This document shows, in pieces, positions 32,064 through 40,424 of a DNA stretch of 64,000 nucleotides (position 1 is its first letter; each line of letters opens with the position of its first letter). Below the pieces are notes generated by a model. That model worked only from the letters and a program-made list of their open reading frames with translations, did not search any database and was not told where the DNA came from. Both the position numbers and the translations under genes were made by a program. The DNA comes from Nitzschia sp. pyKryTriq1 (lineage: Eukaryota; Bacillariophyta; Bacillariophyceae; Bacillariales; Bacillariaceae): contig OY101126.1 in the NCBI GenBank assembly GCA_956465555.1, forward strand, positions 848,501 to 912,500, written 5' to 3'.

Positions 32064-32125
32064 CTTGGCCTGGGCCAAGATTTCTTGGCCTAGTCTTGGC
32101 CCAAGGCCTACCCCCTTTCTGTACC
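32064..32125 (+). repeat. Left inverted-repeat arm (GGCCAAG element)
   Basis: Contains CTTGGCCTGGGCCAAGA, TTCTTGGCCTAG and then a C-rich CCCCCTTTCTG. The reverse complement of 34515-34577 shows the same order with few changes. Confidence 0.65.
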
Positions 32126-32477
32126 CCCAAAAGAGTAAACAGACTAGTCGTCGAATTTCAAACATCGCATCAGCGCATCAGCGCTCATCATCCCATTTCA
32201 TCATCGCTCATTGAACAAATCCAAGATCTCTCGCATCGATTCATTCTTCAATTTTCTCTTTTCTTCCCACCTACCATGGCATCTCTCACTCGAGGTGTCG
32301 CTTGTTTTGTGGCGACATCTCATCATCATCTCATCTTGGCAATGGGATGTCGGCCGAACGGCTTTACTGTGTTGGCAGACGTCAATAGGAGACACCAGAA
32401 ATCGTAACCATTCGCAAGAGCCCGCGTTCAGCTTCAATTATGGAAACATAGCCCAATCGTTGCTCACTGAAATTATC

Positions 32478-33190
32478 ATGTCAGGCAGAGGTAGAGGCCG
32501 CGGCCGTGGGGGGGCGAGCTCCGCCCTCGGGAGCACGGCTCTTGTTGCAGCGATCAGCTCAAGAAGCTGGTCTAGATGCCGGGAATCTGCGCAGCTTGCA
32601 AGACATTACCAAGCCTCTACTATTCCCGGATTTTGAATGGCATTCGAGCGGCCAGAAGGGTCATGATCCAACGCCTTCGTCGTTGCAACCAGCTCAGTCC
32701 CTCATCCAAACGAGCCACGGCTCCCAACATTTATCTGATCAACAAGAGCCGCGAAATGCATCATCGCTTCCAGGATTCTCCTTTCTATGTCCGACCGTCG
32801 CAAGAAGTTGACGTGGTCCGATACAACAAACGTCCGCGCCCTTTGGAACCAGATGTCCATGTAGCGGAGAGCATCGGCAAGACTGCCGATCCGCGGTACC
32901 TTCCCGAAGAACTTTTGCCTGACAAGCTTGTTGCTTTGCCCTTGGCTTCTTCTCACAAAGTTGGTGAATTAGGCGAGGATGGGACTCCGAAGCGAGCGTT
33001 GACGCTGGAAGAACTGGCAGCGGAGGAGCAACGAAAGAAAGCAACTGGGGAGGAAGGAGAGGAGGGGGAACTCAGTGACACAGCAGAAATCGAGGAGGAA
33101 GATGAAGAAGAGGTCGCCGATTACACGACAAACTATTACGCCAGTGATGATGAGAGTGATGGAGGCGACGGAGACGAAGCCGTCTTTTAA
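32478..33190 (+). CDS. RNA polymerase III subunit RPC7-like, two apparent frame breaks
   Basis: Seen: three consecutive frames together look like one RPC7 protein. Frame 1 from ATG 32478 gives MSGRGRGRGRGG. Frame 2 gives LLQRSAQEAGLDAGNLRSLQ, then DITKPLLFPDFEWHSSG. Frame 3, from about 32700, gives ATAPNIYLINKSREMHHRFQ, DSPFYVRP and a long acidic end to 33190. Both breaks shift in the same direction (+1). The first lies at or near a run of seven G (32508-32514), the second between about 32655 and 32705. Known: RPC7/Rpc31 has an RG-rich start, an FPD..WHS motif and an acidic C-terminus, and works in Pol III initiation. Alternatives: sequencing errors, undetected introns, programmed frameshifting, or a damaged copy. 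Confidence 0.6.
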
Positions 33191-33724
33191 ATGATTGGTT
33201 CGTAGAGATATGCTCAGTTTTTGAAGCCGTAAAAATGTCTCCATTAGAGGTTTTTAGTCGCTACGATCTCTTTCTTCTCAGTACGTATGCGTACCCGGTA
33301 GTATAAAGTCCCGACGAACATCGTACACATTAGTGGTTGTTAGTAAGGAAAAACAACAACCTTAGCGGCTCTAGTGCCGTACTGGCTAGACTATCTAGGT
33401 AATCGTCGTCCATTGTCGATGGCGGATTGTTGTGTTGGGTTGGGCACAGATACTGCTCGACGGTCCATCCATCTCTGATGGCTGGCTGCCAAGATCCAAG
33501 TGACCCTGTCAAATGTCCTTATGACTACTTGGATTCAGTATGGCGGGCAGTCGCCTATCCGTACACGTTACGTCCCCTCTACTTCTTTTGGCTCGACAAC
33601 GCTGAACCGAAAAGATGAAGCTGGGTCGCGTATGATTCCTTGCACTCAAGCGCAGGCCTTTTCCTTCACTGAACGTTGATTTCCGTGGGCAAAGTTTCCG
33701 GTGGCTCTAGTTTCAACGCGGAAG
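33191..33724. other. Gap between RPC7-like gene and orphan ORF, nothing recognised
   Basis: Contains a small imperfect hairpin (GTTGTT...AACAAC near 33336-33358) and no supported gene. Small frames on both strands are unconvincing. Confidence 0.4.
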
Positions 33725-34333
33725 TCACCAGTGGGGGTTTACTGCGAATTTCCCCATTTGTTGTGGGTCGAAAGAGATTTGCATGAGGACGAACCAAGGT
33801 ACGATGCGGTCTGGATGCTCGATGGTGTCACGGTCGAATTGTTGGTCGAGTTGACCTGCGTTTCGTGGAGCGTTGAGGTAGATGGTACGAGTCTGTGCTT
33901 GTGGGAAACGGGTGGGGTCGACTCCGGTGTTACCGGTGTCGGCGTTACGAGGGGTCGCGGTCATTTGTAATTGTACGAATTTGGTTTGCGTTCGGACGGC
34001 TGCGGTGAGAATGTTTGCTTGGGTGTATGCTGGGGCTATGGCATTCAATTGGGCGTCGAGCAAGGTTAAATCTTCGAATTCGAACACGTTGCTGTTATAG
34101 TTGTATACATCGATCGCGGCGGCTTGCGATTCGGTGTCGATGGCGGGGCAGTGTGTTAGGAAGCTGTTAGTTAGGAGTCCGTATTTGTCTTGCCAGTTTC
34201 CGCTGGCGTTTAGTGTGTTTTTGACGAACGAATCTACTAGTTGGTTTTTGATGCGTTTTTCTTCTGATTTTGGGCAGAGGCGAGGGACTTTGACGGTGAG
34301 CTTGTTCCAGGTTGCTGTTTCGAATACCGGCAT
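33725..34333 (-). CDS. Orphan ORF with unusual base use, possibly element-borne
   Basis: Seen: the frame is open from 34501, but the upstream part runs through a palindrome; ATG 34333 (MPVFETATWNKLTVKV) is a better start, giving 202 residues. Notable parts: KRIKNQLVDSFVKNTLNASG, AAAIDVYNYNSNVFEFEDLT and DPTRFPQAQTRTIYLNAPRN, ending KFAVNPHW. By eye the coding strand is rich in A and C and poor in G, with many AAC, ACC, CAA and GCC codons, unlike neighbours. No signal peptide, membrane helix, zinc knuckle or protease motif is seen. It sits inside the block bounded by inverted repeats. Gag-like or capsid-like protein of a mobile element is one idea; I do not recognise the family. Confidence 0.5.
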   Translation of the reverse strand: MPVFETATWNKLTVKVPRLCPKSEEKRIKNQLVDSFVKNTLNASGNWQDKYGLLTNSFLTHCPAIDTESQAAAIDVYNYNSNVFEFEDLTLLDAQLNAIAPAYTQANILTAAVRTQTKFVQLQMTATPRNADTGNTGVDPTRFPQAQTRTIYLNAPRNAGQLDQQFDRDTIEHPDRIVPWFVLMQISFDPQQMGKFAVNPHW

Positions 34334-34451
34334 CTCGCTCCACCAGTAATACGAGCGATCATTCTGTTTTGGAGTGTCATGGCGATAATTACTACGAGTA
34401 CGATACGGCGGCGACGAGGACGAATGTGGGTCGGAAGCGTGCACGTATGCT

Positions 34452-34504
34452 CTGTTGGTCCGAATCAGAGAACCATATGGTTCTCTGGTCCGAATGACCA
34501 ACAG
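34452..34504. repeat. Compound palindrome / hairpin
   Basis: A perfect 22-base palindrome at 34466-34487 (CAGAGAACCATATGGTTCTC plus TG) is flanked by CTGTTGGTC at 34452-34460 and its complement GACCAACAG at 34496-34504. The whole could fold as a two-stem hairpin. Just to its right are seven T, then seven or more G. Confidence 0.85.
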
Positions 34505-34514
34505 ATTTTTTTAA

Positions 34515-34607
34515 AAAATGGGGGGGGAAGCACAGAGAAGGGGGGCTCTAGGCCAAGAATTCTTGGCCCAGGCCAAGAACCGTGGGCCAGGCCAAGAACC
34601 GTGGGCC
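34515..34607 (-). repeat. Right inverted-repeat arm with tandem GGCCAAGAACCGTGG units
   Basis: 34551-34568 is a perfect 18-base palindrome (GGCCAAGAATTCTTGGCC). A 19-base unit is repeated twice at 34569-34606 (CAGGCCAAGAACCGTGGGC). 34548-34577 is the inverted partner of 32064-32093. Confidence 0.8.
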
Positions 34608-35537
34608 ACGCTGAGAAGCAGACACCGCGGTTTCGATTTAACGCGCTTTTGAGTTCAGTGGAGGAAGGTGGAGCGCGCGTGATCGCTCGATCCTTGGATG
34701 TTCCTGTACTCTGTGTAGGGTCTACTGGTACCGTACAGCACCGGTACACCTGGTACGTACAGTATACTACTGTAAAATACGCACGAGCAGGAGGGACTGC
34801 GACGAAGACGACGACGACGACGACTTTTTCATTTTTATTTCTTGTTGGCGTTTCGCGTTGCGCTGACACCATGGTACCAGCACAGAACGGTGCCTCATCA
34901 TCATTGGCATCGGCCTCTCTGCTCCCATCACTCCTCTTTCTCTGCTTTGTCCCACCTTCATCAACCGATACCAAGAGAGACGACCGATGAACCTCATAAG
35001 ATCATCGAGTCAACCTCGGTATCGCAAATCCCAACTTCGGAATTCTAGATTAATTAGCTTTAAAAACCCGCCCGCCATCCCTTCACACCTTGACAAGGAC
35101 GAGGCAAGGAGATGTACCCAAGGGTATCCCCGAGAGAGGACGATCCTGCTACGCAAATCGGAATCGATCAGGGGCATAGGCCAACGAATTATTTCACTAA
35201 CAGTACTATACCATCGGTCTACAGTGTCCGAGAGAGTTGAGGGTTTGTTGGCGCCTGCGCCACGTACAGTATTTGTGCAGTACCAGTTTTCGATCGTGTT
35301 AGTCAAAGATCCTTATCTGCGACTACGCGCCGCCCCGAAGCGCGAAGGTCGACGGCCGCGACCTATTACCGGTAGACCGCGACGATGGCATAAAATAATG
35401 GAACTGCGGTACAGTATCGACTACCGTATCTATACTCATTCCTACCGTTACGCAAATTTCTGTAGTTGATTTTCGGCTGTATATACTGTACTCTGCCGGT
35501 CCCATTCTTCTATTTGCATCGTCGAAGCTGAGATATC
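34608..35537. other. Intergenic region with GTAC cluster and GAC repeat
   Basis: The end of the right arm (CCTTGGATGTTCC, 34694-34706) inversely matches 31958-31971. 34728-34762 is a GTAC cluster. 34800-34826 is a GAC/ACG microsatellite. Overlapping plus and minus frames across 34379-35469 have no recognisable protein features. Confidence 0.5.
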
Positions 35538-36407
35538 ATGGTGGAAACATCGGAGAAGGAAATGGTGCCTTTGGTGGAGGCAATGCCGTTGGTGGCGGAA
35601 GACGATGCTGGCATGGAGTCATCCGTTATTATCATGGAAGAAGGAAGGGACTCCAAAAAAATGGTTTCCTTGGTCGCCCCGGCAGGACTCCCTCCGGGAT
35701 ACCGATTGCCCATCCAATATCGCGAGGGTGGCAAAAGTGTCAGCGCCTTCTGCCGTATCCCGGGAGGTGGCGTCCGCGAGGGACAAGAATTTGAAGCCGA
35801 GATCATTGCACCGCGTGCAGTACTGGGTATGTGGGCTACGGGATCATTCGACTGCGGCTCCATGCGGGACACCGCATTTACTATGCTCAGCTGCTGTTGC
35901 ACAGCGGTGGCGTGGGGATGCCTATATGAATCAGCGTTCAAGAAACCAAGCGGATCTTGCTGGGTCGTCATGCTGGTTCTGACGGTTGTTTACAATGTGA
36001 GCTATATTGTCAGCACCAACAAAGAAATGGTTGAGAAAGGCGGCAAGTCACATATTGAGGAGGGGGACGTTCTTTCTTTGATTGTCGCGATGCTGTCCTG
36101 GAGCCTTATCATAGCTGTCACATGTATCCGAGCCAAAATCCGACAAAAATTCCAGATCGTAAGTGATTGCGTGACGTCAAGATTTGTGTGGACGACACAT
36201 GAGATATTCATCACCTGAGATATTCATCTCACCCCCGGATTGCGTTATTATTCGTCTCTATAGCCAGGCAATTATTGCGAGGATTGCGTATACGCTACCT
36301 TTTGCGGCTGCTGTGCAGCCATTCAAACATACCAACATCTGGAACGAAACCAAGAAAATCCACGACTGTTACCCTTGCACGAGCAGAAAGCGAATCTAAT
36401 CGTATAA
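35538..36407 (+). CDS. PLAC8-family cysteine-rich membrane protein, two exons
   Basis: Seen: exon 1 is 35538-36158. The intron 36159-36263 (105 bp, GTAAGT...CTATAG) is in phase 0. Exon 2 is 36264-36407. The join gives KFQIPGNYCEDCVYATFCGC and a short tail. Product 254 residues. The middle has FDCGSMRDTAFTMLSCCCTAVAWG, a helix at about 138-153 (WVVMLVLTVVYNVSYIV) and another at about 178-196. Known: the PLAC8 domain has a CCxxxxC-type Cys block, hydrophobic stretches and a C-terminal CxxC....C.CC..I(Q/R) block. Members affect cell size and metal transport in plants. Without splicing, the second Cys block, the clearest family mark, would be missed. Confidence 0.82.
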
Positions 36408-36611
36408 CGATCGTACTGTGGTGCACCGCCAAAAGATTGGCAAAGTAGAATCGCTTACCGATGTCCCCTCCGAGGCAAGTGTCCCTGCCTGTAACTCTTG
36501 CCTACCTTGACGTTTGCCCTAGGAAAACAAGTATTGATTGTGCTAATTCTACTCCTCTACTAATTTTTCTCCCCATGACATGCTATAGCTGCGGTACCAA
36601 GTCAACGCCGG

Positions 36612-37223
36612 TCACCTTACTTCGAACTCTGCTTGTGTACCCATGACTTGTAGCTCTTGTTGGCTACTATATTCTTCGTCGCAGCTGGTCAGGAAACAAT
36701 CTCTTTGTCTCAGCGCGGCAACGTCATTGCGGACTTGTTTCGTTGAAGGACGAGCCATCATGCCGCGTGATGATTCCTTGTCTGCAGAAACTTGTCGGGT
36801 AGGCGGAACAAGCGACTTTCGCTGATAAGGAAGCTTCTTGTCCTCATTCCCCCAACGACCGGATGGTCCGAATTTTGTACCGGTATGTTGACGACGGCGA
36901 TTGGGCATGTCCATGGAGACAGTTCTCCGCTCTGCCCAGGGGGAGAGTACCGAGGTTGGCGATTCCGAGGAGTCAGATATTTTGGGTGCGCTGCTATGAT
37001 GACGTTCGTGTTGTAGAGCAATACAATGGTGCTCCTTTGCCTGTACAACAACTTGTGAAGTTGCATTATCAGGCACGATTTTGACCCGAAAGGCAGATAT
37101 CGGCAAGGACTTGGAAGAGACGGCGGAACAGGAGTGCGTTGACGAAGAATCGTCGTCAGCTACGTCCTCCTCTTTTATCGAGTACTGAAGCTGATTGAGG
37201 AAAGTGGTAAGTGCTGAACTCAT
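36612..37223 (-). CDS. Orphan protein, tandem paralogue A
   Basis: Seen: 203 residues, start MSSALTTFLNQLQYSI. An acidic Ser-rich stretch follows, then SKSLPISAFRVKIVPDNATS, ERRTVSMDMPN, SLVPPTRQVSADKE and a C-terminal RNDVAALRQRDCF. Each of these blocks has a counterpart in the same order in the gene at 38341-39072. No signal peptide or membrane helix. Basic-Arg-x-Ser sites (ERRTVS, RKSLVPP, TRQVSA) could be kinase targets. No family recognised; the shared block order between two diverged neighbours argues that both are real genes. Confidence 0.65.
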   Translation of the reverse strand: MSSALTTFLNQLQYSIKEEDVADDDSSSTHSCSAVSSKSLPISAFRVKIVPDNATSQVVVQAKEHHCIALQHERHHSSAPKISDSSESPTSVLSPWAERRTVSMDMPNRRRQHTGTKFGPSGRWGNEDKKLPYQRKSLVPPTRQVSADKESSRGMMARPSTKQVRNDVAALRQRDCFLTSCDEEYSSQQELQVMGTQAEFEVR

Positions 37224-38340
37224 CGTGCCGATATGTTTTCAGTGAAGATTTTGATGAAGGGAAAATAATGGCAACTGTTGTTTCAAAAGTAGCGCTCGTA
37301 GAGAAGTGAATAGACCCACGGATAGTAGTCGCTGGCTCTCTAGTAGTAGAGAGAGTAGTATGTGTACCGGTAGTAGAGAGGGTTCAGAAGATGATGAGTA
37401 TTTAGGGGGGCATTCGTATTACCGTAATACCGGTAGCGGAGGAGATGCGCTTTTGTTATGAACGAAGTAGAGATCCGCTTCAATACAAAGACACCAAATA
37501 AAAAATAATGTCAATCCGACTAGGTCTCTTTTATGCCCTGGGGTCACGGATGTGTCATTTTTCCATAAATACAACGTATAACTATTGCATTTCACGCTTA
37601 AAGGGCTGGACTCGAGGGTTATTTCTACCGATGAGAAATAAGCCCAGGGAGAAGCTTCCAGGGTTATAAAATGGACTCATCCGTTGGTTTACGAACGGGT
37701 AGAACAACGAAACCAAACTGGTGTAAACCCCGTCATGTCAAGCTAGACTATGGGACCAGTGCTACTCTACCAGTAGAGAGTTATAGGGCCTACAAGTACA
37801 GTACTGGTACTGGTACCGGTAGCGGAGGAATGATAGTGCTCTGACAGATGAGGCGTAAACGTTCAGAAAAGTTCACCCGATAGTAGATGGGGTAAACTTT
37901 CACAAATGGAGTTAATGCAGTATGATGATAGTATAATAGTTGTCCGTGTGATACATCGAAATTGTCCACTAAAGCCAGGCCAACAATTATCCATTCCAGC
38001 GTATTGCATCTACCGTAGTAGTAATAGTGCAGAACTAGTAGAACTGGAATTCATCATCTAATGATGTGTTCCTTGGCAGAAAACGAATTCTTCTTTTTGG
38101 GAGCGAGGAATACTCCCCGATATCACTCGATGAGCACCTGGTCAGTCAAATGAATCATCCTTCCAATGACTTTTCATGCTGTCCTGATCGATTCATGTCC
38201 AAGCAGAATTGCTCTGATGCCTTCGAGAGACGACAAAACGACGGGGCAGAGACTCAAATTCTAACACTAAGTAGTGCGACGAGAATCAATCATGATTCCT
38301 ACTATCCACTGCTTGCCGGGTATAACGTTCTAGTACATTT
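37224..38340. other. Intergenic region between the paired orphan genes
   Basis: No gene is seen on either strand. Scattered GTAGTAGAGAG repeats occur at 37320-37380 and GTACTGGTACTGGTACCGGT at 37801-37820. The rest is A/T-rich and unremarkable. It probably holds the promoter of paralogue A (3' part) and the terminator of paralogue B. Confidence 0.45.
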
Positions 38341-39072
38341 TTACTTCTGGGCGCGAGCGGCGGCTACTATTGCTGCTGCGGAGTTGCTGGTGGTGTGGTC
38401 ATTGTGCTCGGCTACACCGGGCAGCAACAAGAAAGTGCCTCGCCTCGACACAATCGCATTTCGTCGGACAACTGGTTGCGGGTGCAGACGTTTGATGTCC
38501 TTTTCAGCCGATACGCGTCGGATTGGCTGGACCAAGGATATTCGTTTCAAAGACTGATCTGTCGCATTTGTCACGTCAGCCCCACTTTCCCATCGGCAGA
38601 CTGGCTTCAGTAGGACATCTCGCCCGGGATTCGTTACCATATCCATAGAGTTAGATCGTCGCTCTTGCCATCGGGAGGAGTTTCTCACTTGCGAGTTCTC
38701 AAAGTCAGAAAATGAGCTATTCAGTTTAGTAGGAACTCCTTCATAGGGCAGCAACGAGCCCGAGAATAGCGGTGTGCTGTGGCGGCGCTCGGCACGCCGG
38801 AAAACGGTCTTATTGTTTTTGATGCCTGGTGATTGGTCGGCTGGTGGTGGTGTCGGTGTTGTTATCCTTTGAAGAGCAGATGTGGCATTGTCCGACATGA
38901 TTGTGACTTGAAAAGCCGATATTGACACGGACTTGCTTGTTCCCGTGGATCGATGTGATGTTGACGCGTCGTCGTCTTCGTTGTCCGCTTCTTGTGGTGT
39001 GGGAGCCTCCTCGTCGTACTCGTGGAGGATGCACTGTAATTCCTTGAAGAAAGTGCTCAACGCAGCGCTCAT
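38341..39072 (-). CDS. Orphan protein, tandem paralogue B
   Basis: Seen: 243 residues, start MSAALSTFFKELQCILHEYD, matching paralogue A's start. Shared blocks: SKSVSISAFQVTIMSDNATS, ERRSNSMDMVTN, SLVQPIRRVSAEKD and RRNAIVSRRGTF. An insert of about 45 residues between the second and third blocks and a different C-terminus (NSAAAIVAAARAQK) separate the two. The N-terminal 20 residues form an amphipathic helix. Same strand as paralogue A, 1.1 kb apart, so an old tandem duplication. Function unknown. Confidence 0.65.
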   Translation of the reverse strand: MSAALSTFFKELQCILHEYDEEAPTPQEADNEDDDASTSHRSTGTSKSVSISAFQVTIMSDNATSALQRITTPTPPPADQSPGIKNNKTVFRRAERRHSTPLFSGSLLPYEGVPTKLNSSFSDFENSQVRNSSRWQERRSNSMDMVTNPGRDVLLKPVCRWESGADVTNATDQSLKRISLVQPIRRVSAEKDIKRLHPQPVVRRNAIVSRRGTFLLLPGVAEHNDHTTSNSAAAIVAAARAQK

Positions 39073-40424
39073 GATTGTCTTGCTGAGTGATGGTTTCGTG
39101 CAGGTTTGTTTGTTTACTACTACTGCTAAAGGAGATGATTTGCCTTGAGTCAGGAACTATGGGCGACCATCCAGCCGCCAGCCGACAATTTCACAAAAGT
39201 TCGTATCGGATATCGGATCGACCACTCTACCAATTACAGTACCAGTACTTCGTAGACTAGTAGTAGAGTAGCTAGCTGAAGCCATTCTACTACGCTGCTT
39301 TGTAGTACTTGTAGTAGTAGAGAGATATTATTATATTGATGTTGAATAAAATGTAAATCAACAGAGAATAGGCCGGATTGCGACGCCCAAGTTTGAGACA
39401 GTGGCTAAGCCAAACATATAAGGTATTCGTACTTATAAAATTGGAAGATGTGTGAATCCAGGACACCAATATATATGCCCCATGATATTATCTTCCGTTC
39501 AAAGCAACAGCAGGAAACAGCCTTGAAGAACAACAAATCGAATCGTCTCTATGTAGAATTGTTGGATGTTGTGATCGTGGCTTCACTAGCAAGAACTTGT
39601 ATCCGTACTTGTGCTGCAAGTCACAATACAGTAGGTCGCCCCCACGCTGGCGACGACGAACCAGTCAAACGTAGTGGCGGAGGGGACGACTCATGCCGAA
39701 GTCCAAATCGTACTGGGGTGGGAACTTGATGGACGAGCACTTTTATGCACTCTGCCGAAGGATAAGTACCTGGTTTGGATGATGATGGAGCTCAAGAGGA
39801 GATTGGAAACAAGTCACTACTACCACTACTATCTGGGGCCGCCATGCCCCTTGCGCTCAGCCACCACAACTACTCCAAGATGAAGATAATGATCCTAGGA
39901 CGATGGTGGTCAAACGACTTCATGGCCTACATCCGACCCCAGATCATCAATCTAACAAGCAACCTGGCAGAGGACATGGTGGATGTCTCCGGGACCGACT
40001 GCAATACACAAGGTCTACGCGACTCGTACGACCACAAATCTGACCGTCGTCGGTAGATAATGTCCTGAAGGATCCACTATACATAGTGCGCTCCGTGCCA
40101 TTGGGGCGTCTGCAATGCGCGCGCAAAGATATAGCGAGCGCCTCGCTCGGGTGTGGGCGGTGCGGTTGGAGTTTGGAGAGCAGTAGACTTGGAGGTCGTT
40201 TCGTTTTTCGTCTGCTCTCCTCGCTTCTATCGAAGAAAATATGATGCGATGCAATCATGCAGAAGCAAGCTATTACGGCATGGTAGGGTCACATAGTTTA
40301 TAGGTATCTTGGAAATAAAGTCTGGCAACACAAGGACATCCAAACTCTCTTCCATGGTAGTACTATTGTTCTTTTGTGGACGCTACACGCACTGCCATTC
40401 TTGGAGAGATAGACAGCGGTAACA
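39073..40424. other. Intergenic region with a dispersed repeat
   Basis: Contains GTAGTAGAG words near 39255-39320 and the repeat at 40015-40074. Small frames (39448-40056 plus, 39947-40258 minus) overlap and lack protein features. No RNA gene is seen. Confidence 0.45.
40015..40074 (+). repeat. Dispersed repeat, copy A
   Basis: TACGCGACTCGTACGACCA at the left and CGTCGTCGGTAGATAATGTC in the middle recur in the same order and orientation at 48687-48744. About 93 percent of bases agree by eye, with weaker similarity continuing to the right. Confidence 0.75.

Larger units (their letters stand above)
31582..32477. other. Intergenic region with GTAC cluster and left arm of an inverted repeat
   Basis: 31825-31960 is a dense GTAC cluster. 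From about 31958 (GGAACATCCAAGG) to about 32125 lies sequence that reappears, diverged and inverted, at about 34500-34706. The best part is 32064-32093, which matches the reverse complement of 34548-34577 at 29 of 30 bases. 31775-31808 holds a short repeat of ACCACTTAG units. No gene is seen before 32478. Confidence 0.65.

Noticed and set aside
34379-34990. Overlapping plus (203 codons) and minus (169 codons) frames
   Set aside because: Both read through the palindrome, the GGCCAAG repeats and the GAC microsatellite; open only because these repeats lack stops.
38066-38557. 163-codon plus-strand frame
   Set aside because: Overlaps paralogue B on the other strand; paralogue B is supported by its resemblance to paralogue A.
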